This document shows, piece after piece, positions 11,952 through 25,139 of a DNA stretch of 64,000 nucleotides. Source of the stretch: Tigriopus japonicus (taxonomy: Eukaryota > Arthropoda > Copepoda > Harpacticoida > Harpacticidae); assembly GCA_010645155.1 (NCBI GenBank), contig JAAGOF010000041.1, forward strand, positions 1,036,097 through 1,100,096, read 5' to 3'. The position numbers and the translations under genes were made by a program. Each line of letters begins with the position of its first letter. Position 1 is the first letter of the stretch. The notes under the pieces are model-generated. The model did no database searches, was not told the origin of the DNA, and worked only from the letters and a program-made list of their open reading frames with translations.

Positions 11952-14900
11952 TTAGTTAACACAGTTAACGCTATCTTGGAAATAGATTAGTTTGACCCCA
12001 TTGTCCTTATTCATTGCTTCAGAAAGTGGAAAAGCTGGGTCGCTAACCTCAAAGGCATCAGATCGAAACGCCACTCGAAACGGACTCGTTCTACCTACAA
12101 AAAACAACAGACGATGGTTAAAATGACTTTTTTTATGTTTTGTTGCAGTCCTTGGAAAATACGTTCAAAAAATGATATCTCTCGTTAAGCAAAAGATGAT
12201 AGGTCTCCGGATGTGTTTTATCACGAAAATAATATTGGATCTCCAAGCAAGTTAGTGTTCTAAAAGATCTTGACAATCCTTGAACCAATCAAGATTTTCA
12301 CAATCATATTGGTTCCAAAAATATGCAAGATTTTTCTTTAAATAATTTGTAGTAATGGTTATTTACATGAAATAAATTATGAATTTACGGTAAGCTAATG
12401 CTAAGTTGCAAAAAATACAATTTAATTACTTACTACAGTTTCTAATATCATTTGAACGCCCCTCTATGATTAGAGTTGTAAGAAATGCAAAAAAGGGCTA
12501 AAAGACTGAGACAGTGCGAAAGGTTACGCAAGAATGATAATGAATTAAAAAATCATTTGAATGAAAAGGAAATCCCAAAATATGCAAATACAATATACAA
12601 AATATTATTAAATAGTGCCAGAATTTGAAAATATGTTATGTTGCTCTAAACTGTCAATTTATTGTTGGTAGGAGCTAAAATCAAATTGGGAGAGAGGGAA
12701 GAGCCATCGGAAATAAGCAAACGGCAAATATCCCATTTGGCCCGTTTGTCTTTCGATCTAATATTTCATGACTAAAAATATGCTTTATTCTTTTTAGGCC
12801 CTAAAATGAGTTTTTGGCACATAGACCATATTATTGCTTTTCAAGCATATTTCAAGCCTGTTTTGAGTTTTGGGGTCTTTCGAAAACAGGTACACTACGA
12901 AGATTCCAAAAAATGTTTTTAGTACAAACAAAATTTAGTTTCATTTAACCAAAATATCGCTTTTATTCATTCATTCACTTTGTGTCTAAATGCTTTGTAT
13001 GTACGTATCTTGCCAATCTTGTCTATAGATTTTAAGCCATTCTATTGGCGCATTTTAGTGCAATTAGGGCTTTAATTACACTTCGTATGGTTTGGCCGTA
13101 CTGTCCGCATAGTGTATGCTTTTATGGTCAGCTATTTTCGGTTTCGGTTTTGGTTAAGCCCTCTTTCGGTAATACATCGAAATCGACACGCAATGCATCA
13201 AAGTCCACCAGCGCAACCTCAAACCACTAATTGACGAACTACTCCCAATTGAACTTCGGAGGGGAATTTCCGTTGTGTACGTACTAGTGCTAATTTAGAC
13301 TCAGTTCAGCCAAGTCCTCCGAAGAAACAACTCGATAACCACTGACGAACCTTCCGGGGTAAATTCTAATAGTTCTATGTATCTCCTACATATCATCATA
13401 ATGTATATCTATATATTAGGTTCCAGAAATATATGTATTTAATCCCACGACATCACATTCGGTTAAGAGCCCTTTCGGTGCATCACTAGTAATGACTATT
13501 GCCTTTCCCCAACTTTTTACCCACATTGGTTTGTTTTCATGACTTCGAATTGGGCCCCTGAACCCTCGCAAGTGTTGCCTATTAGGCTATTACAAATATG
13601 TTAAAGATTAGATCACTATACGTTTGTAGGAAGTAAAGAAAGGGAAGACACAGCGAGTAAAGTAGAGAAACCTACTACAAACTGTTATAGGTCCGCCGGA
13701 CGACAATCCCGAATTTCGTCCACAAAATCTGGAACGCACGCCTTTGGTTCCTGCGAAGTTTTCAGCCAACGGCAAACTGAGGCAGTCCAGACCTTGTTTG
13801 TTGAATTCCTTTCCCATCGACTGATTTGGGCCACAACAAGATGTAACCTTTAAACAAACCAATTTGAAATGAAAAAATGAAAAAGATTCATTCATATTGA
13901 CGATGCTCAATGGGACTTAAACAAATAAAATACCAATGTTGTTGTTGATCCAAGTCCAGCAGAGAACGTTCCTACAAGAAGAAGGGCGACACTGCATAAC
14001 TTTGATCCCATGTTAATTCTAGCCCTTGTGTCCTCATATCAAGTGCAATCAAATAACAACCTATCTTTGAATCTAATTTTTCAAAAAGAAAAGGCCTAAG
14101 CAAACCACAGTACAAATCGTCCCATCTTAGGTACTCGAAGTTCCATTTTAGGTCCTCTTTTACTTATCCTCTTCATTACTCTGTTTCAGAAGTTTAGTAC
14201 AAAATCCAGTATTTCTTCATATGCTGATGACACAAAATTAGTCTGTGGAAGGAATGGCCAGGACTCAAAAAGTATAGTTGATGATTTGGAGATGGAAAAA
14301 TCTACTCTTGGGTTGGCGAGAGTACCATGGCTTTAAATGGGATGAAAGCCGTCAAAATTAGATGTTCCACTCAAAGACAATGGAGGTTGTGATATTGAGC
14401 AGGTATCGTCCATGAGGGATTTAGGAGTTTTCATCCAAGATGATGGAAAGTTTGATGAGCATATCCAGTTGAAAGTGGGGAAGGCATTTCAAACATGTGG
14501 CTGGATCTATCGCACTTTAAAGTGCAGAGATAGTATGACGATGCTAACTCTGTACCAGTCGATTATACATAATACGGTAGTTGTTTTCCATTTCCAAAAT
14601 CTATCAATAGTGCAGCAAAGAAAATCACGTGTAGCAATTTAATGTCAGATAATTAGGATTGAACAAAAAATAAAATGGTATGAATGAATATTCACACCAT
14701 TGAAACTTTCAAGAAAACATAATTTAGATGGAAATTATACTTGCATAGTTAAAGCAACAAATGCACAAAATTAGGTAGGAGGAAACTAAACATGGTTAAA
14801 ATAAAAGAAAAAATGGCTAACGTAACTAGAAATATATTCCTCAAACTTAAATTTATCCAAAAATTTCAAAAAAAGCTGAATTTTATGTTATAAAGCTAAA

Positions 14901-17900
14901 TTTGGTCAGTGTAGTCATTTCTATGGCGTCTAATTGGATGAAAAATTACGTAAACATTAGGATGGTCTGGAATCTCTAAGATAGTCAAAGTTAAAGAACC
15001 TCATGGGAGAGAAACGTTACCAGAACACTTGGTAAAGAAAAATCAAAGCTTGGAAAAGGCGAAAGCTGAAAACAAACCAACACGCCCATAATGAGTCCAT
15101 AAAAGTCGAGTGGAATTTAATATTTTTTTGCATCTATTGATGAGTATAAAGCATATTGTGAATTAAGTTGCCAAGTTTTCAGAATTGCTTAAATACACTA
15201 AACTAAGGCTGCACCCAGATTATCGGATTAATCGATAAATCCATTGGAAGTGGATTAATCCGTTAATTCCTTATGTCAAACGGATAAATCGAAGAACAAA
15301 ATAAAAAATCGCCTTTTCCGTTTTATTGTGTTTTTATCTTATCAATTTACAAACTTTCTCGCAAAAAAACTTGAAATTGAAGTTTTCTAAAGACCTATGG
15401 ACCCACAAGCATAAGGACAATCTTGTAAAAGCAACTTTTAAAAAAAATAATTTTGGAATGATAGTTTGTTTCATATTCATGAATAATGGGATCTGCATCG
15501 ACTCAGGATGGGAAATGTACAACATAATCAAACATCAAACAAGTTTCCACAATTCCAGAATCTTGAATCTCTTATCATGAAATATTAGCATAGGGAAAGT
15601 CTGAAGTGAAATGAAGTTGGATATTTACGTTTTTGATGTCATTCTGGATTTTTGAATCATATTTGACAATGACATAAGCATAATTTGCCCAATGCGTCTG
15701 TTTCATTGGCCCCATTTTATGGTGCATGATGGGTTTAGATGTGTTAGATTGTTTGTGCTTAATGTTTCAAAAATATATTTACCGTATCAGCCTAAAATTT
15801 CATGATTTTGGTTATGGTTTCAAAACTCGCTAATTTTGCCTGATATTTGGGCATGTGTAGATCATACTTATACCACATTAAAGTAGATAAGATAAGGTTT
15901 ATGCAATTTTTCAAAGCTTGTCACAAAGCCTAATACAAAAAAGTAATATGTAAGCATCATTTATATTTTTGGTCCTACAATTTCGTCGATCTTATCTAAC
16001 AACACCTTGGTATGAAGACAGTTCCAATGATCTCGTTCTTATAAAAAAAACTTTGGCTTTATTGGTTTATAAATCATTTCAAAATTAAGCTATTAGTCTA
16101 TCCATGGCCATTTCCTCTTCACATTGAGAGCAATTGTAACCAGAAAAATCTGTACAGTAAACTGAACAAAATATAGTGTAGTGTTTTACAACCTTTGTAG
16201 TACATCTCTATCTTGACGGTTCCCAAGCTACTGGTGATTACACCATCCAGTGTGGCACTCAAATTGATGGAGCCTCTATGTTGTACTATATCTTATAGCG
16301 ACTTACTGAGGAATCATTTGTTAGACACCAAACTTTTGTGTCACAAAACTTGACAATACTTAAGAAAGAACAAAGTTATATTTACGTATCATTCTAGTTT
16401 TTATCTTAAAATTTCGTTAATCTATTCTAACATCAACATTATTTGAAGACAGTCTCACTGTTCTCGTCATCACTAAACCAAAACTTTGGTTTTCATTGAT
16501 TTAACAATCGTTTTAAAGTTAATCCATTTTAGTGGATTAATCCGGATTAATCCTTTTGAATTAATCCTTAATCCGAATTTTCGAAATTCGGATTAATCCG
16601 CGAGGCCCTACACCAAACCTATAACGTGTTAAAAGAAAAAAAGTCTCGAGAAGGTTTCCAAACAAAATGTCTCTAGAGTTTTCAGAATTATAGGATCCGG
16701 GAAACGTAATACATGGTTCTTGGTATTAAGATGAGATGTCAAACTCAGGGTGGTGTGATGTTTTGCGGAGCCAAACGAAAATTGGACTCGCAACCTCAAA
16801 CAACATGGTCGTACAACGGCAGGCCGCATGTTGTCGCACCTAATTCAAAAGCGAGAGCACACCAAAATCAAATCAGATAAACCGGCCTCGAGTTTATACT
16901 TGTGACAACTCCTGTGTTTGAAACGCAGCAGATAGGGATAGTATATACTCGACGAATGCTAATTCGACTTGATTTTGGTATCCTCTCGCTTTTGAATTAA
17001 GTGCGATAACATGCGGCCTGCCGTTTTACGACCATGTTGTTTGAGGTTGCGAGTCTAGTTTTCGTTTGGCTCCGCAAAACATCACACCACCCTGAGTTTG
17101 ACATCCCATACAGTATCTATTCATCCCATGTCTTTTTCAGTTTCCGTGTTGGAAACTCGCATGTTTAGTACTCGTTAGGGGGATAATACAAATGAAAAAA
17201 ATTGGAGGATGTTTTAAGTTAAGAATACTGATTTCAGGGAAACTCCAGTTCGGGAGAGGTTCAGTCTGTTCCGTGTCGATTCCATGAACATTTCTCCAGA
17301 GTGACGTTAAACCAAGTCCTCTTTTCTTTGAAGCGACTAATCAATCCGGTTTTTCGGCATAATGCTCATACCGGTCATCGTATCAAACACATTTTCTAAC
17401 ATGACGTTCTTGATTACATCGGAGTGAGTGTTGTGGGTTCTTGGGTTGAAAAAAGGAAATTTTGGTAGGGGCGTGTCATGTAAGAGGCTTTTTGTTTCTT
17501 TCAAACTCATGCTTCTTTTTTCTTCTTTCGGTTTTTGCGTAGGACCAAAAGTTGATCCATGGACAAGTCCATTGCCGTCAGTTGTAAGTATTTTGTAAAC
17601 CACTTTGAAATGATAGATATGGTAATGGGGCGGTAGGTGTTACATGGGGCAATTGGGTGATGAAAGATGGATTTGGAAGTGGAACTGATAGTCCATTTTA
17701 TTCACAATTCTCTTTTAATTCCATAACCATGCGTTCATTGTGTCCTGGGGGTGTTGAAGGCTTATTTGTTTACTCAACCCATTTTTTTGATGTTTCCGAT
17801 CCCATTTGAAGATGATCAGGTCGCTGCTTATAATCTTCGAGAGTTCCTGCTTTGTTGTTTTTGATTAATTTGGACATTAAAATCTTCAAGAATGTGACTT

Positions 17901-20900
17901 CCAGTTCGATCTTGAACGAGTCCGACTTTGGTGGTTGAAGTCAAACTTTAAGTTTGGAATAAGAATACGGGCATTGCTCGAAATATCGTGATTGTGGTTT
18001 TGCGAGACCAAAAATACCAGAGAAGAACTTAAATACTATTTCGTACTCTAATTATTGACTAGATCAAGGAAAAATGTTTTTCCCGCATTCAGAAATTTTA
18101 AAGGGTTGACACAACTAGTTATACTCCACCGCAAGTGTTCAATTGAACCGAGCAGACCTCGGTAAAATAGGACAATTTGCAAAATGTTTTACCTAGCCTT
18201 TCTTTTGGCTTTAAGCTCTGTTTTGCCCAAATCTACAGTTTCTTTCTTGCCTGAATGAACAACATTTTGCTCATAGAAAAATAAAAGTTCGTTAAATCAA
18301 ACCATAGTAATTTGCGAAATCCCCTAAAATGTGACTAGTTATGTAGTATCCCTTAAATTAACATTTTCTAGCCAATCGAGATCTAAAAGTATTGCAGCAA
18401 GTCCAAAATTTAAGGCACATCCCACTTGAAATAATCCAGAGCTCATTGAATATTTGCACTTATAACTTTTAAGGGTTGAAAATTTTCGTTCTCCTTTTAA
18501 GGTTGAAAATTTTCACAATAATGCCACTTTACAACCATATTTCTCTTTAACTGCCACTTAAACATTCTAATACAACTGAGTTTTCAATACTACCAATTTC
18601 TACCACTTTCTCCCCCTTTGCCACTACAAATTTTCACTGCCATCGAGTTTCTCATTCTAACACTTGACAAAAAGTGACAACAAAAACTGCCACTTAGTAT
18701 TCCTGCATCAAACAAAAGTATGGCACAAACCTGAAACATCAAAATCCGTATTTATTGCCGCCGTCCAACATATCCTAAAAAACCTCATCTTCTTAAATAA
18801 TATGATTTTCAAAATAGCTATAAAACAAACTCACCGACACGCATTTTGGTTTTGACGAACGCACATGACTTGATTTTGATTGGCCAGATGTCCGTTGCCA
18901 AAATTGAAGGTCTGAACAATGCCACTTCCAGAGGCACTAGTAAAGTATTGGGTACATCCCGTTGGAGCTAAATTTGGCGAATTGCAAGTGTACTGAGTGA
19001 CCTGAAACACAGAAATAGAACTTTAATAACGTTTCCCTCTGTTTTTTGGTGGTACTTTTATAAGAAGTAAATTGTCACGGATCTGTCACGATTCACGACA
19101 TCTGGTGGGCAAGACCATTAGTGTAGAAATCGACAATTAGTACTGGTAAATTAGTAAGTTTGAATGGCTCTCATCCCACCTCAGGGCCATGAAAAAACCG
19201 CCCATTAGGTGTAAATTATAGAATATTGTACTCGGACTTTATGTTAACATTTTAAAACATCATAAATTTGGCTTATTAAAATTCTAGACCTAGATGAGAG
19301 AGGAAAAAAGAACAGTGTTTGCCAACACTTCCAAATTTTCTCAAGACCCTTTAAAATGATCTATATTTTTTGTTCAGATACCTCTGTTTGCACCTGGTTG
19401 ATAATAAGCTCAGTTTACAATTCAGTTCAAACGGACTACCACCTAAAAACTAAAAATGGCCAAAGTATCCTTGATCCGTTTGCCCTTAAACAAGTTTTAA
19501 GCATATAAAAGCATATTTTTGTTTTAAAGCATTTTTTGAGTTTTCGCGATATTTGCCCAAAAATATATGCTTAACAAAAAGTGCAGTTTCAGTCGTTGTC
19601 GGTTCATTTCATATCCCATGTGGAATTGTGGAAAAAGTGTTGGAGTTTTATTGTTGGCCTTAATGTAGATACCTCTTTGAGCCTCTTGAACATCAAGCCA
19701 TGATATACCAAGTCAAAGGTCATGCAAAAACCTTGCGTTTCCTAAAACTATTGATTTGTTTGCAAGCTCACCCGAATCTGGAAGGCTCTCATGTTTGCCA
19801 TGGGACCAAATTGAAAAGACAAAGTGTTGCAATTGCTATCTGCATCGACAAAAACTGAAACAAACCAAAGGGTCAATGTGCTTGTTTTTACTGAACAATG
19901 AATTGTTTAGATGTAACCATGCTGGCCCGTGTTTATGCCACATATCACGGGTACTTGAGCACCAGATCCACTGGTCACTTGGAACCGATCCATGGTACAT
20001 TGACTGACTTCTGAATTAGGGATGGCTTTTACGGAAATGCTCGGTTGTCCGTTCAAAATACCGGTAACAGTGGCTGTAGCTGTTGATGGTCCACTGATTT
20101 GGAACCTCTCGAAATCAAGGCGTAACTGAAAAAAAGGACTAATGAAATCAAATTTTAGAGTCTTGCATATTCAGATTAAGAAGGAAGTGTCAAATCGTTG
20201 TTCTGAAAACTTGGTACACGTTAAGAAAGAGTAACAACGCACTTGAGGTAATTCTTCGTTGCTATGAAATCATGATTCTTTTTCAATTTCAGATTTATTT
20301 CACGAAATAGAAAAATGAACTAATGTACTGTAGATTGATTAGCCCAATGGATTCACACCTAACAGCGTAGTCGTAGTGAAAACTCGAACACCTCCTTTCA
20401 GTTGAGAAAGAACACAAGAATTCGTTCTCCGTATTTTCCGCTTTTTCGGCAAATTTTGAAGGTGAAACTTGAAAGATGATTATGGTCAGAGGTATTATTT
20501 ATCCAACGTACTCACCTTCATCAAATGTACTGAAATACCAAACGAGTACATTAATGAATAAGTGGCTCACCTGGCAAATGTTGTTGTCGGAGGGACAAAT
20601 TCGCGCTGAACATTCGCCCATTCCAGTTGGAATATTAGTGTCAGTAAAAACAGTCAAATTTTCAGACGATGTTGCTCCACACGAGATGGTAACTAAAATG
20701 CAATGATATTTATGACAATCTAGAAAAGTGACGAATAATCAGCAAAGCTTTACCTCTACTTTCGGTCTTAGGTACCCATTTGGGGCTTTCCAACAAAGAA
20801 AAGCCCACTTTTATGCAAATATTAGACTTATCTAAGACTTCATTTTTTATGACATATTGTTCAAAAACTGTTTCAAGGCTTTGTGAGGATTCCATTTTTC

Positions 20901-21770
20901 TCGAGAGCATTTGTGACTCCAACGTTTCCGTTTTCCCGAGTTTTAGCCGTGATTGAAGCCAAGGGAAATTCAGGTGAATAAAGACATGTATTTAAATAAG
21001 GTATTAGTCGAGAACTCTTCCGCTTCATCAATGAAAATAGCCAAATGATTTCTTTCCATGACCAATACTTTTCCCCTGACTTGACCAAAAGAGGTAACCT
21101 GAGACTAGTTTTTAAAGACGCAAAGATCGATCTTAAGATCGTACTTTAGTACTGTAAGTTCGATCTTGAGATCGATCTTTGCGCTTAAAAAACTAGCCTC
21201 TGAATTTGAAAATTCAGAAAGGAGCCTTCACGTATCTTACCAATCAAAAGACAGAAAAACGAAGGGTTTATAACTTTCATGACGCGCTATAGCTCTACGT
21301 ATTATAATGACTAGAAAGGTGTTCAGTGGAACTTACATGAACAGCAAACCCCGAAACCATTGGCACATGAGCCTATGGATGCTCCGTTTCGGTTATTGCA
21401 CTCCTGATTCGTGTAACAAATTCCAGATCCCGTTCCAGTTCCATTGCAAGCCTCATTGGGGAATCTAAAAACAAGGATTTAAAAATTTCCTACCTATTCA
21501 CTTCATTCTGTAATCCTAAAATAAATTGGTGTCATGAAATGTGGTTATCTTACTGGATCACTTGGAAAAGTGAGACTAAAAGACAAAAAGAAAATATATT
21601 TGAGTTATTTGATCGCACCTGGCAAGTAAGATTAAAAATGTCTTATAGTTACATAGTTTTCCTTTTCGGCTATTGTTTTCCTTGGTCGTTTCCCTCAGCT
21701 TTGCATCAGCGTTAACTTTTGCAAATAATACGAATGCGCTTACTGTCAAGAATACATATTTGAAATTCAT
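11952..21770 (-). CDS. Gene A: secreted CUB-domain protein, 10 coding exons, 418 aa
   Basis: Coding exons by splice-site reading on the minus strand: 21770-21619, 21464-21337, 20692-20571, 20125-19918, 19854-19772, 19001-18835, 18774-18731, 13971-13934, 13847-13676, 12094-11952. Every junction has AG/GT borders and the phases agree. The total is 1257 nt, or 418 codons plus TAA. A signal peptide (residues 1-26, 'MNFKYVFLTVSAFVLFAKV') leads a six-cysteine module (C57, C67, C73, C84, C91, C92, including 'GICYTNQEC' and 'GFGVCC'). A CUB domain follows (about 98-240, with 'RLDFERFQ' and 'INTGQH'), then 'APTGCTQYF', 'LANQNQVMCVR' and 'DFDVSG'. A second CUB-like half (about 315-417) has 'GLDCLSLPLA', 'RFCGRN' and 'SPFRVAFRSDAFE'. 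I chose M1 because an acceptor-like 'ttgttgcag' ends one base before it. By family this is an extracellular arthropod CUB protein of unknown function. The exon 7-8-9 joins are the least certain. Paralogue: gene B. Confidence 0.8.
13125..13490. repeat. Degraded copies of the TAGTGATGGACCGAAA element
   Basis: 'ttttcggtttcggttttggttaagccctctttcgg' in pieces near 13135-13170 and 'ggttaagagccctttcggtgcatcacta' near 13460-13490 match the two ends of the hAT-type MITE at 24798-25123. This lies in the last intron of gene A. Confidence 0.5.
13934..14011 (-). other. Microexon of gene A or alternative signal-peptide exon
   Basis: As an internal exon (13971-13934, 38 nt) it supplies 12 residues between 'DFDVSG' and 'VTSCCGPN' and has exactly the phase needed (1 in, 0 out). 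The same frame is open upstream to an ATG at 14011 and would read 'MGSKLCSVALLLVGTFSAG', a plausible signal peptide. A transcript starting here and splicing to the last two exons would encode about 130 residues, a secreted protein with only the second CUB-like half. I favour the internal exon because the family normally carries both halves in one chain. Confidence 0.5.
14120..14640 (+). mobile_element. LINE reverse-transcriptase fragment (CR1/Jockey-like group)
   Basis: It encodes remnants of '...LGPLLLILFI', then 'SYADDTKLVCGRNGQDSK' (the YADD active-site block), then 'MRDLGVFIQDDGKFDEHIQ' and 'CGWIYRTLK'. It parallels the better copy at 33760-34535 but has a short deletion near 14340 and an early frameshift. 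It lies inside the long intron of gene A, opposite to its direction. Confidence 0.75.
15204..16610. mobile_element. Probable hAT-type element, 1.4 kb, ends 'taaggctgcac' / 'gaggcccta'
   Basis: Both ends carry 'cggattaatc' motifs in inverse arrangement (15227-15275 and 16530-16602). The flanks 'cactaaac' (15196-15203) and 'caccaaac' (16611-16618) form an 8-bp duplication with one mismatch. No transposase frame was found inside. It sits in the gene A intron. Confidence 0.5.
16735..17105. repeat. Foldback element with arms of about 145 bp
   Basis: The left arm, from 'gatgtcaaactcagggtggtg' through 'gcggagccaaacgaaaa' and 'catggtcgta' to 'cttttgaatta' in inverse form, pairs with the right arm ending 'cctgagtttgacatc' at near-perfect identity. 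The spacer is about 85 bp. A transcript across it would form a long hairpin. No clear target duplication was seen. It is located in the gene A intron. Confidence 0.8.
18400..18705. repeat. Interspersed 'gccactt/aagtggca' repeat region
   Basis: The motif 'gccact' recurs ('atgccactttacaacc', 'tgccacttaaacattc', 'aactgccacttag'). The reverse form is found at 42300-42400 ('aagtggcagaatttggcag'). It is therefore a dispersed repeat of unknown type, here between gene A exons 7 and 8. Confidence 0.4.
21101..21200. repeat. Near-perfect 100-bp palindrome in a gene A intron
   Basis: The sequence 'gagactagtttttaaagacg...' reads almost identically on the other strand up to '...ctagcctc'. The arms are about 47 bp with a loop of only a few bases and include 'aagatcgatctt(a/g)agatcg'. 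It would extrude or fold as a strong hairpin. It lies between coding exons 2 and 3 of gene A, 137 bp from the exon 2 donor. Confidence 0.85.
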
Positions 21771-22073
21771 TCTGCAACAAAACACAAGTTAGAAAGTAAT
21801 TGAAAGCACTTTGAACCACCCTTCTGAGTCAACGACGTAAAAGGAACTAAAAAGATGCATTTCGAATAGCATTTATTTATAGTGACATTACAGGTAAATC
21901 ATCCAAACAAGCACAGGCATCAAACAAAGAAAACGATAAAACTTGGCTTTTGCAAGAAATTTTGATTTCGGTCTCAGTTTTTCATCGAATGCACTATAAG
22001 CAAACCTGTGATGTAATTGTGATTGAAATTACAATTACGTAATTGCGTTTACATTTCCAAGTAATTGCAACTA

Positions 22074-22390
22074 GGGACGGGCAAAAAGTGCAAATCAAAA
22101 GAAACTTTTGGTTACCAAAAGTTGCACAAAAATCAGCCCAAAATCGTGAAATGAAATGCAGAAAAAGGTCAAAAGCGCAAATAAAAACAAAAAATCGCAA
22201 AAAAATTGCAAAACAATCGCAAAAAAACTGAAATTTCGAAAACAAAAAGCTTCAGATACTTTCTTGTCATCTGCTTGTTATTTTTCTATCTTGAAGAGGA
22301 AAGTTTAGATATTGAAGTAGTAGTAATCAATACTATGCTAGCCTACGCTGGGAGCCGTAAAATCAGATTTAGTTTTCAAATTTGAAAAAA
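22074..22390. mobile_element. Rearranged copy of the TAGGGATGGG hAT-type element
   Basis: It starts 'tagggacgggcaaaaagtgc'. It runs through 'accaaaagttgcacaaaaatcag' and 'cttgtcatctgcttgttatttttc' to 'gctagcctacgctgggagcc', which mirror 9655 back to about 9370 in reverse complement. The other half is missing. Confidence 0.6.
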
Positions 22391-22399
22391 ATATTCCAA

Positions 22400-22920
22400 A
22401 AGATCTTAAAACTTAAAAAAGAGATCGAAAATTTGCGCCCTAAAAAACGAGATGAAATGATTGAAAACGAGAAAAATGTTGCTCAAAAGGTAGAATGTGG
22501 CGGTATATGACTTCAAAGAAATGACAGTGAGCGCCCGTAATTGGCACTTTTTCAAACAACTTTTGGCAATGTCGGCCTGAAACCACCTGGTAACGCTAAT
22601 TCGGTATCTTGATGGGATGAAAAACATTGTGGCTCCCACTCCTCTTCTTCCTTCCTTTGTTTTGTTGTTTTAAAGACACTGGGGTGAGGAACCTCATTGT
22701 CAAATGACTTTAGGATAAGAAAAAAAAAGTTGATTTTAGGTTGAGAACTTAGTTTTATGTTAAAAAATCCTTAAAAAGGCGAGAAAAAAGCTAAGGTTCT
22801 GTAGAAAACTTATTTTTAGGTAAAAATTGCCCCAAAAAGGCGTTTTCGGTTAAAACTTAGTTTTTTATGTAAAACCTGAAATATTCAGCCCTACTCATTG
22901 TAATATTCCTATCTGCCCTT
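22400..22920. repeat. Dispersed repeat, copy 1 of a family also at 42.4-43.3 kb
   Basis: Blocks 'aacgagatgaaatgattgaaaacgagaaaaat', 'gtcggcctgaaaccacctg' and 'gatgggatgaaaaacattgtggctcccactc' (quoted in part) recur in the same order at 42520-42590 and 43205-43310. The other copy is split by nested elements. No coding content. Confidence 0.5.
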
Positions 22921-23359
22921 TTGTTTCTATCTACCTCACGCATGTTCGATGGATCGGCTGAATATACAGGCACTCATGTCTTCTACATCAATCGTGTAAC
23001 TTATCTTAGATTTGTTCTCCATCACGCATACATTAAACTCAAGTCATTAGTCATCATTACCATTACTTTTGGGAAAGCGTGACTGCATTTTAGCAACACT
23101 TTTGTAAATTTTTGGGACTCACTCAAGAATGCGCAATCGTGCATATGGCTCTTTTTCACTAATTTTACGTGTTTTCCATTCCACTTTAACCACTCGTAAA
23201 GTACAGGCATACGCTTGGGTAAAAGGCAAAATCTACTTGTTCAAAGTAGCCAAAGTTAAATGAACATAACCAGTTGAGAATTGGTTAGGCGTTTTAAACG
23301 TGTGTTTGAATCCATCGCACTTTCAAGTCCAGAAAGGGTGTTACATTGCTAACTCTATT

Positions 23360-23795
23360 TAAGTGGATTATTCAGCCTCTTCTAACTGATCCTCTAATGC
23401 TGGGGTTATTAAACTTTTTAGCCAGGGCCCCCTCAGCGCTTCCTCAGAAGCCCGGGGCCCTTCACCCACATACAAACACGCATTAAAAATCAAACATGCA
23501 TTTAAGCAAGGATGACTCAACGAAGGATATATTACAGAATACCACTTAAGGCCGAGTTACTACAATGAAAATTCAACGGAACATTTACTGCTTTGAAATA
23601 ACCTCTCATTTTAGTACAATGACAGGCCTTAAGCTGTATTTCTGTAATTCGTCCTGAGAAATTAAGATGTCCTTGATTTAAGGCAGGATTGGACAATTTT
23701 TTAATACTATTCCTGACCAACCCACTATTTAAGGACTGTACAGATCTGCCAACAGTAAGTCATTGGTAGATCAAATTTCATATAAAAAACACACA
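23360..23795 (+). mobile_element. LINE 3' end interrupted by a roughly 280-bp insertion
   Basis: 'ctgatcctctaatgc' (about 23387-23401) and 'atttaaggcaggattggacaatttt' (from about 23678) are contiguous in the copy at 39118-39170. So 23402-23677 is an insertion. The inserted segment contains its own foldback ('aaggatgactcaacgaagg...attacagaatacc' against 'ctgtaattcgtcctg...gatgtcctt'). The LINE tail continues through 'tctgccaacagtaagtcattggtagatc'. Confidence 0.6.
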
Positions 23796-24304
23796 TTTTC
23801 TAACCAATGGCTTACATATTTGACCACATAACAGAACCATGTTTTTGGAAGATGGACTTTGAAGAATATTCACCTTACTGCCAACCAATTGTTCCAATTT
23901 TAAGTGGTAATTGTTGGCGTCATCAATATTTTAACATATTGCTGTCAAAACCACATGAATGGATGAGTTCAATTGCACGAATTCAGCTGGGGATTTAGGA
24001 GCCAAGGTGACAAGGGATGTGTCAGGGGTCAGATTTTTTGTCCCAAAACTTAATATCATCGTGAAAGATTTTGGAGCTTAATTTACATTTTTTGTTTTCA
24101 ATTAAGCCCCAAACAAACAACAGTGCCAAGTTTAGAGCACTCACATCCTAAGAACTTTTCCTTGAGTTACTTAAGTTTTCTTGATTTTAAAAATAAATTA
24201 AACTATTTTGAAGCATCGTAACGAGAGACAGAGTGGCTTTAATGTTTGAAAAATATGTTTGATAATTTTGACTCTTTTGGCGGTTTTTTTTTTTTCAAAA
24301 ATAA

Positions 24305-24465
24305 TTTATCCCCAGTTCAAAAACTGCTGCTCTAATGGCTTTTAAGGTCGGATTAGATATCTTTTTCCAATGCTTTTTCTGATCAACCCACGATTATGGG
24401 TGTTCTAAATTTGCGAATATTAAGTCGTCGGTAGATCAAATATTGTGTTTATGTGAAATGTATGC
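24305..24465 (+). mobile_element. Diverged LINE 3' tail
   Basis: Matches in order the tail at 39140-39240: 'ggcttttaaggtcggatt', 'ctgatcaacccac', 'gtcgtcggtagatcaaat'. Many substitutions make this the oldest-looking copy of the tail in the window. Confidence 0.5.
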
Positions 24466-24797
24466 ATTCTACTACTGATTTTTTTCGGAATCCCATTTTT
24501 TGTAGCGATGGTAACAAATCGCAACCAAAAAAACAGCCGAAATTTTTCATCCTGAGAAAGAAATAACTCTAAAAAATGAGAACTTTTTTGGCAAAATGAA
24601 CTGGTCCATTTTAAACTTTATTTCTCATTTTTACAGTGTTTATTTGTTAATGTTAGGGCTTAAATGGTATAGTTTATCTATCATTCACCCCTTTTCTTAA
24701 TTTACCAAATAGATTGTACATTTATGTTCAAAGCAACCAAAAGTTTAATCAGTTCCGGAACGTGTAAACTCCTCTAAAAGCAAATAGTGTTCTAAAT

Positions 24798-25123
24798 TAG
24801 TGATGGACCGAAAGGGCTCATAAACGAAACCGAAAGTTTCGGCCGAAAGAGGGCTTAACCGAAACCGAAACCGAAACCGAAAGCAGTGTTCACTGTTTAC
24901 AAAATTGTTCAAATGCAAAATCCGCCTTAAAAATTAGAATGTGTTTTTTGAAAAATCTTAAAACTTAAATTTCAGAGGTTTTTGGACCAATTTTTTTTCG
25001 ATTTTGTTGTCAAACTCCATTTTATAGAGTGCTGGCCTGCTTTCGGTTTCGGTAGGCATAACCGAAACCGAAACCGAAATTTCGGCCGTAATTTCGGCCG
25101 AAAGCGCTTTCGGTCCATCACTA
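24798..25123. mobile_element. hAT-type MITE, 326 bp, TIR TAGTGATGGACCGAAAG
   Basis: The ends are 'tagtgatggaccgaaag' and 'ctttcggtccatcacta', with a perfect 8-bp target duplication 'ttctaaat' (24790-24797 and 25124-25131). Subterminal arrays of 'aaccga' (four in a row on the left, three on the right) are notable. Other copies or fragments: 13125-13490, 32867-33055, 41049-41343, and 57753-57949 continued at 62245. Confidence 0.9.
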
Positions 25124-25139
25124 TTCTAAATACAATATC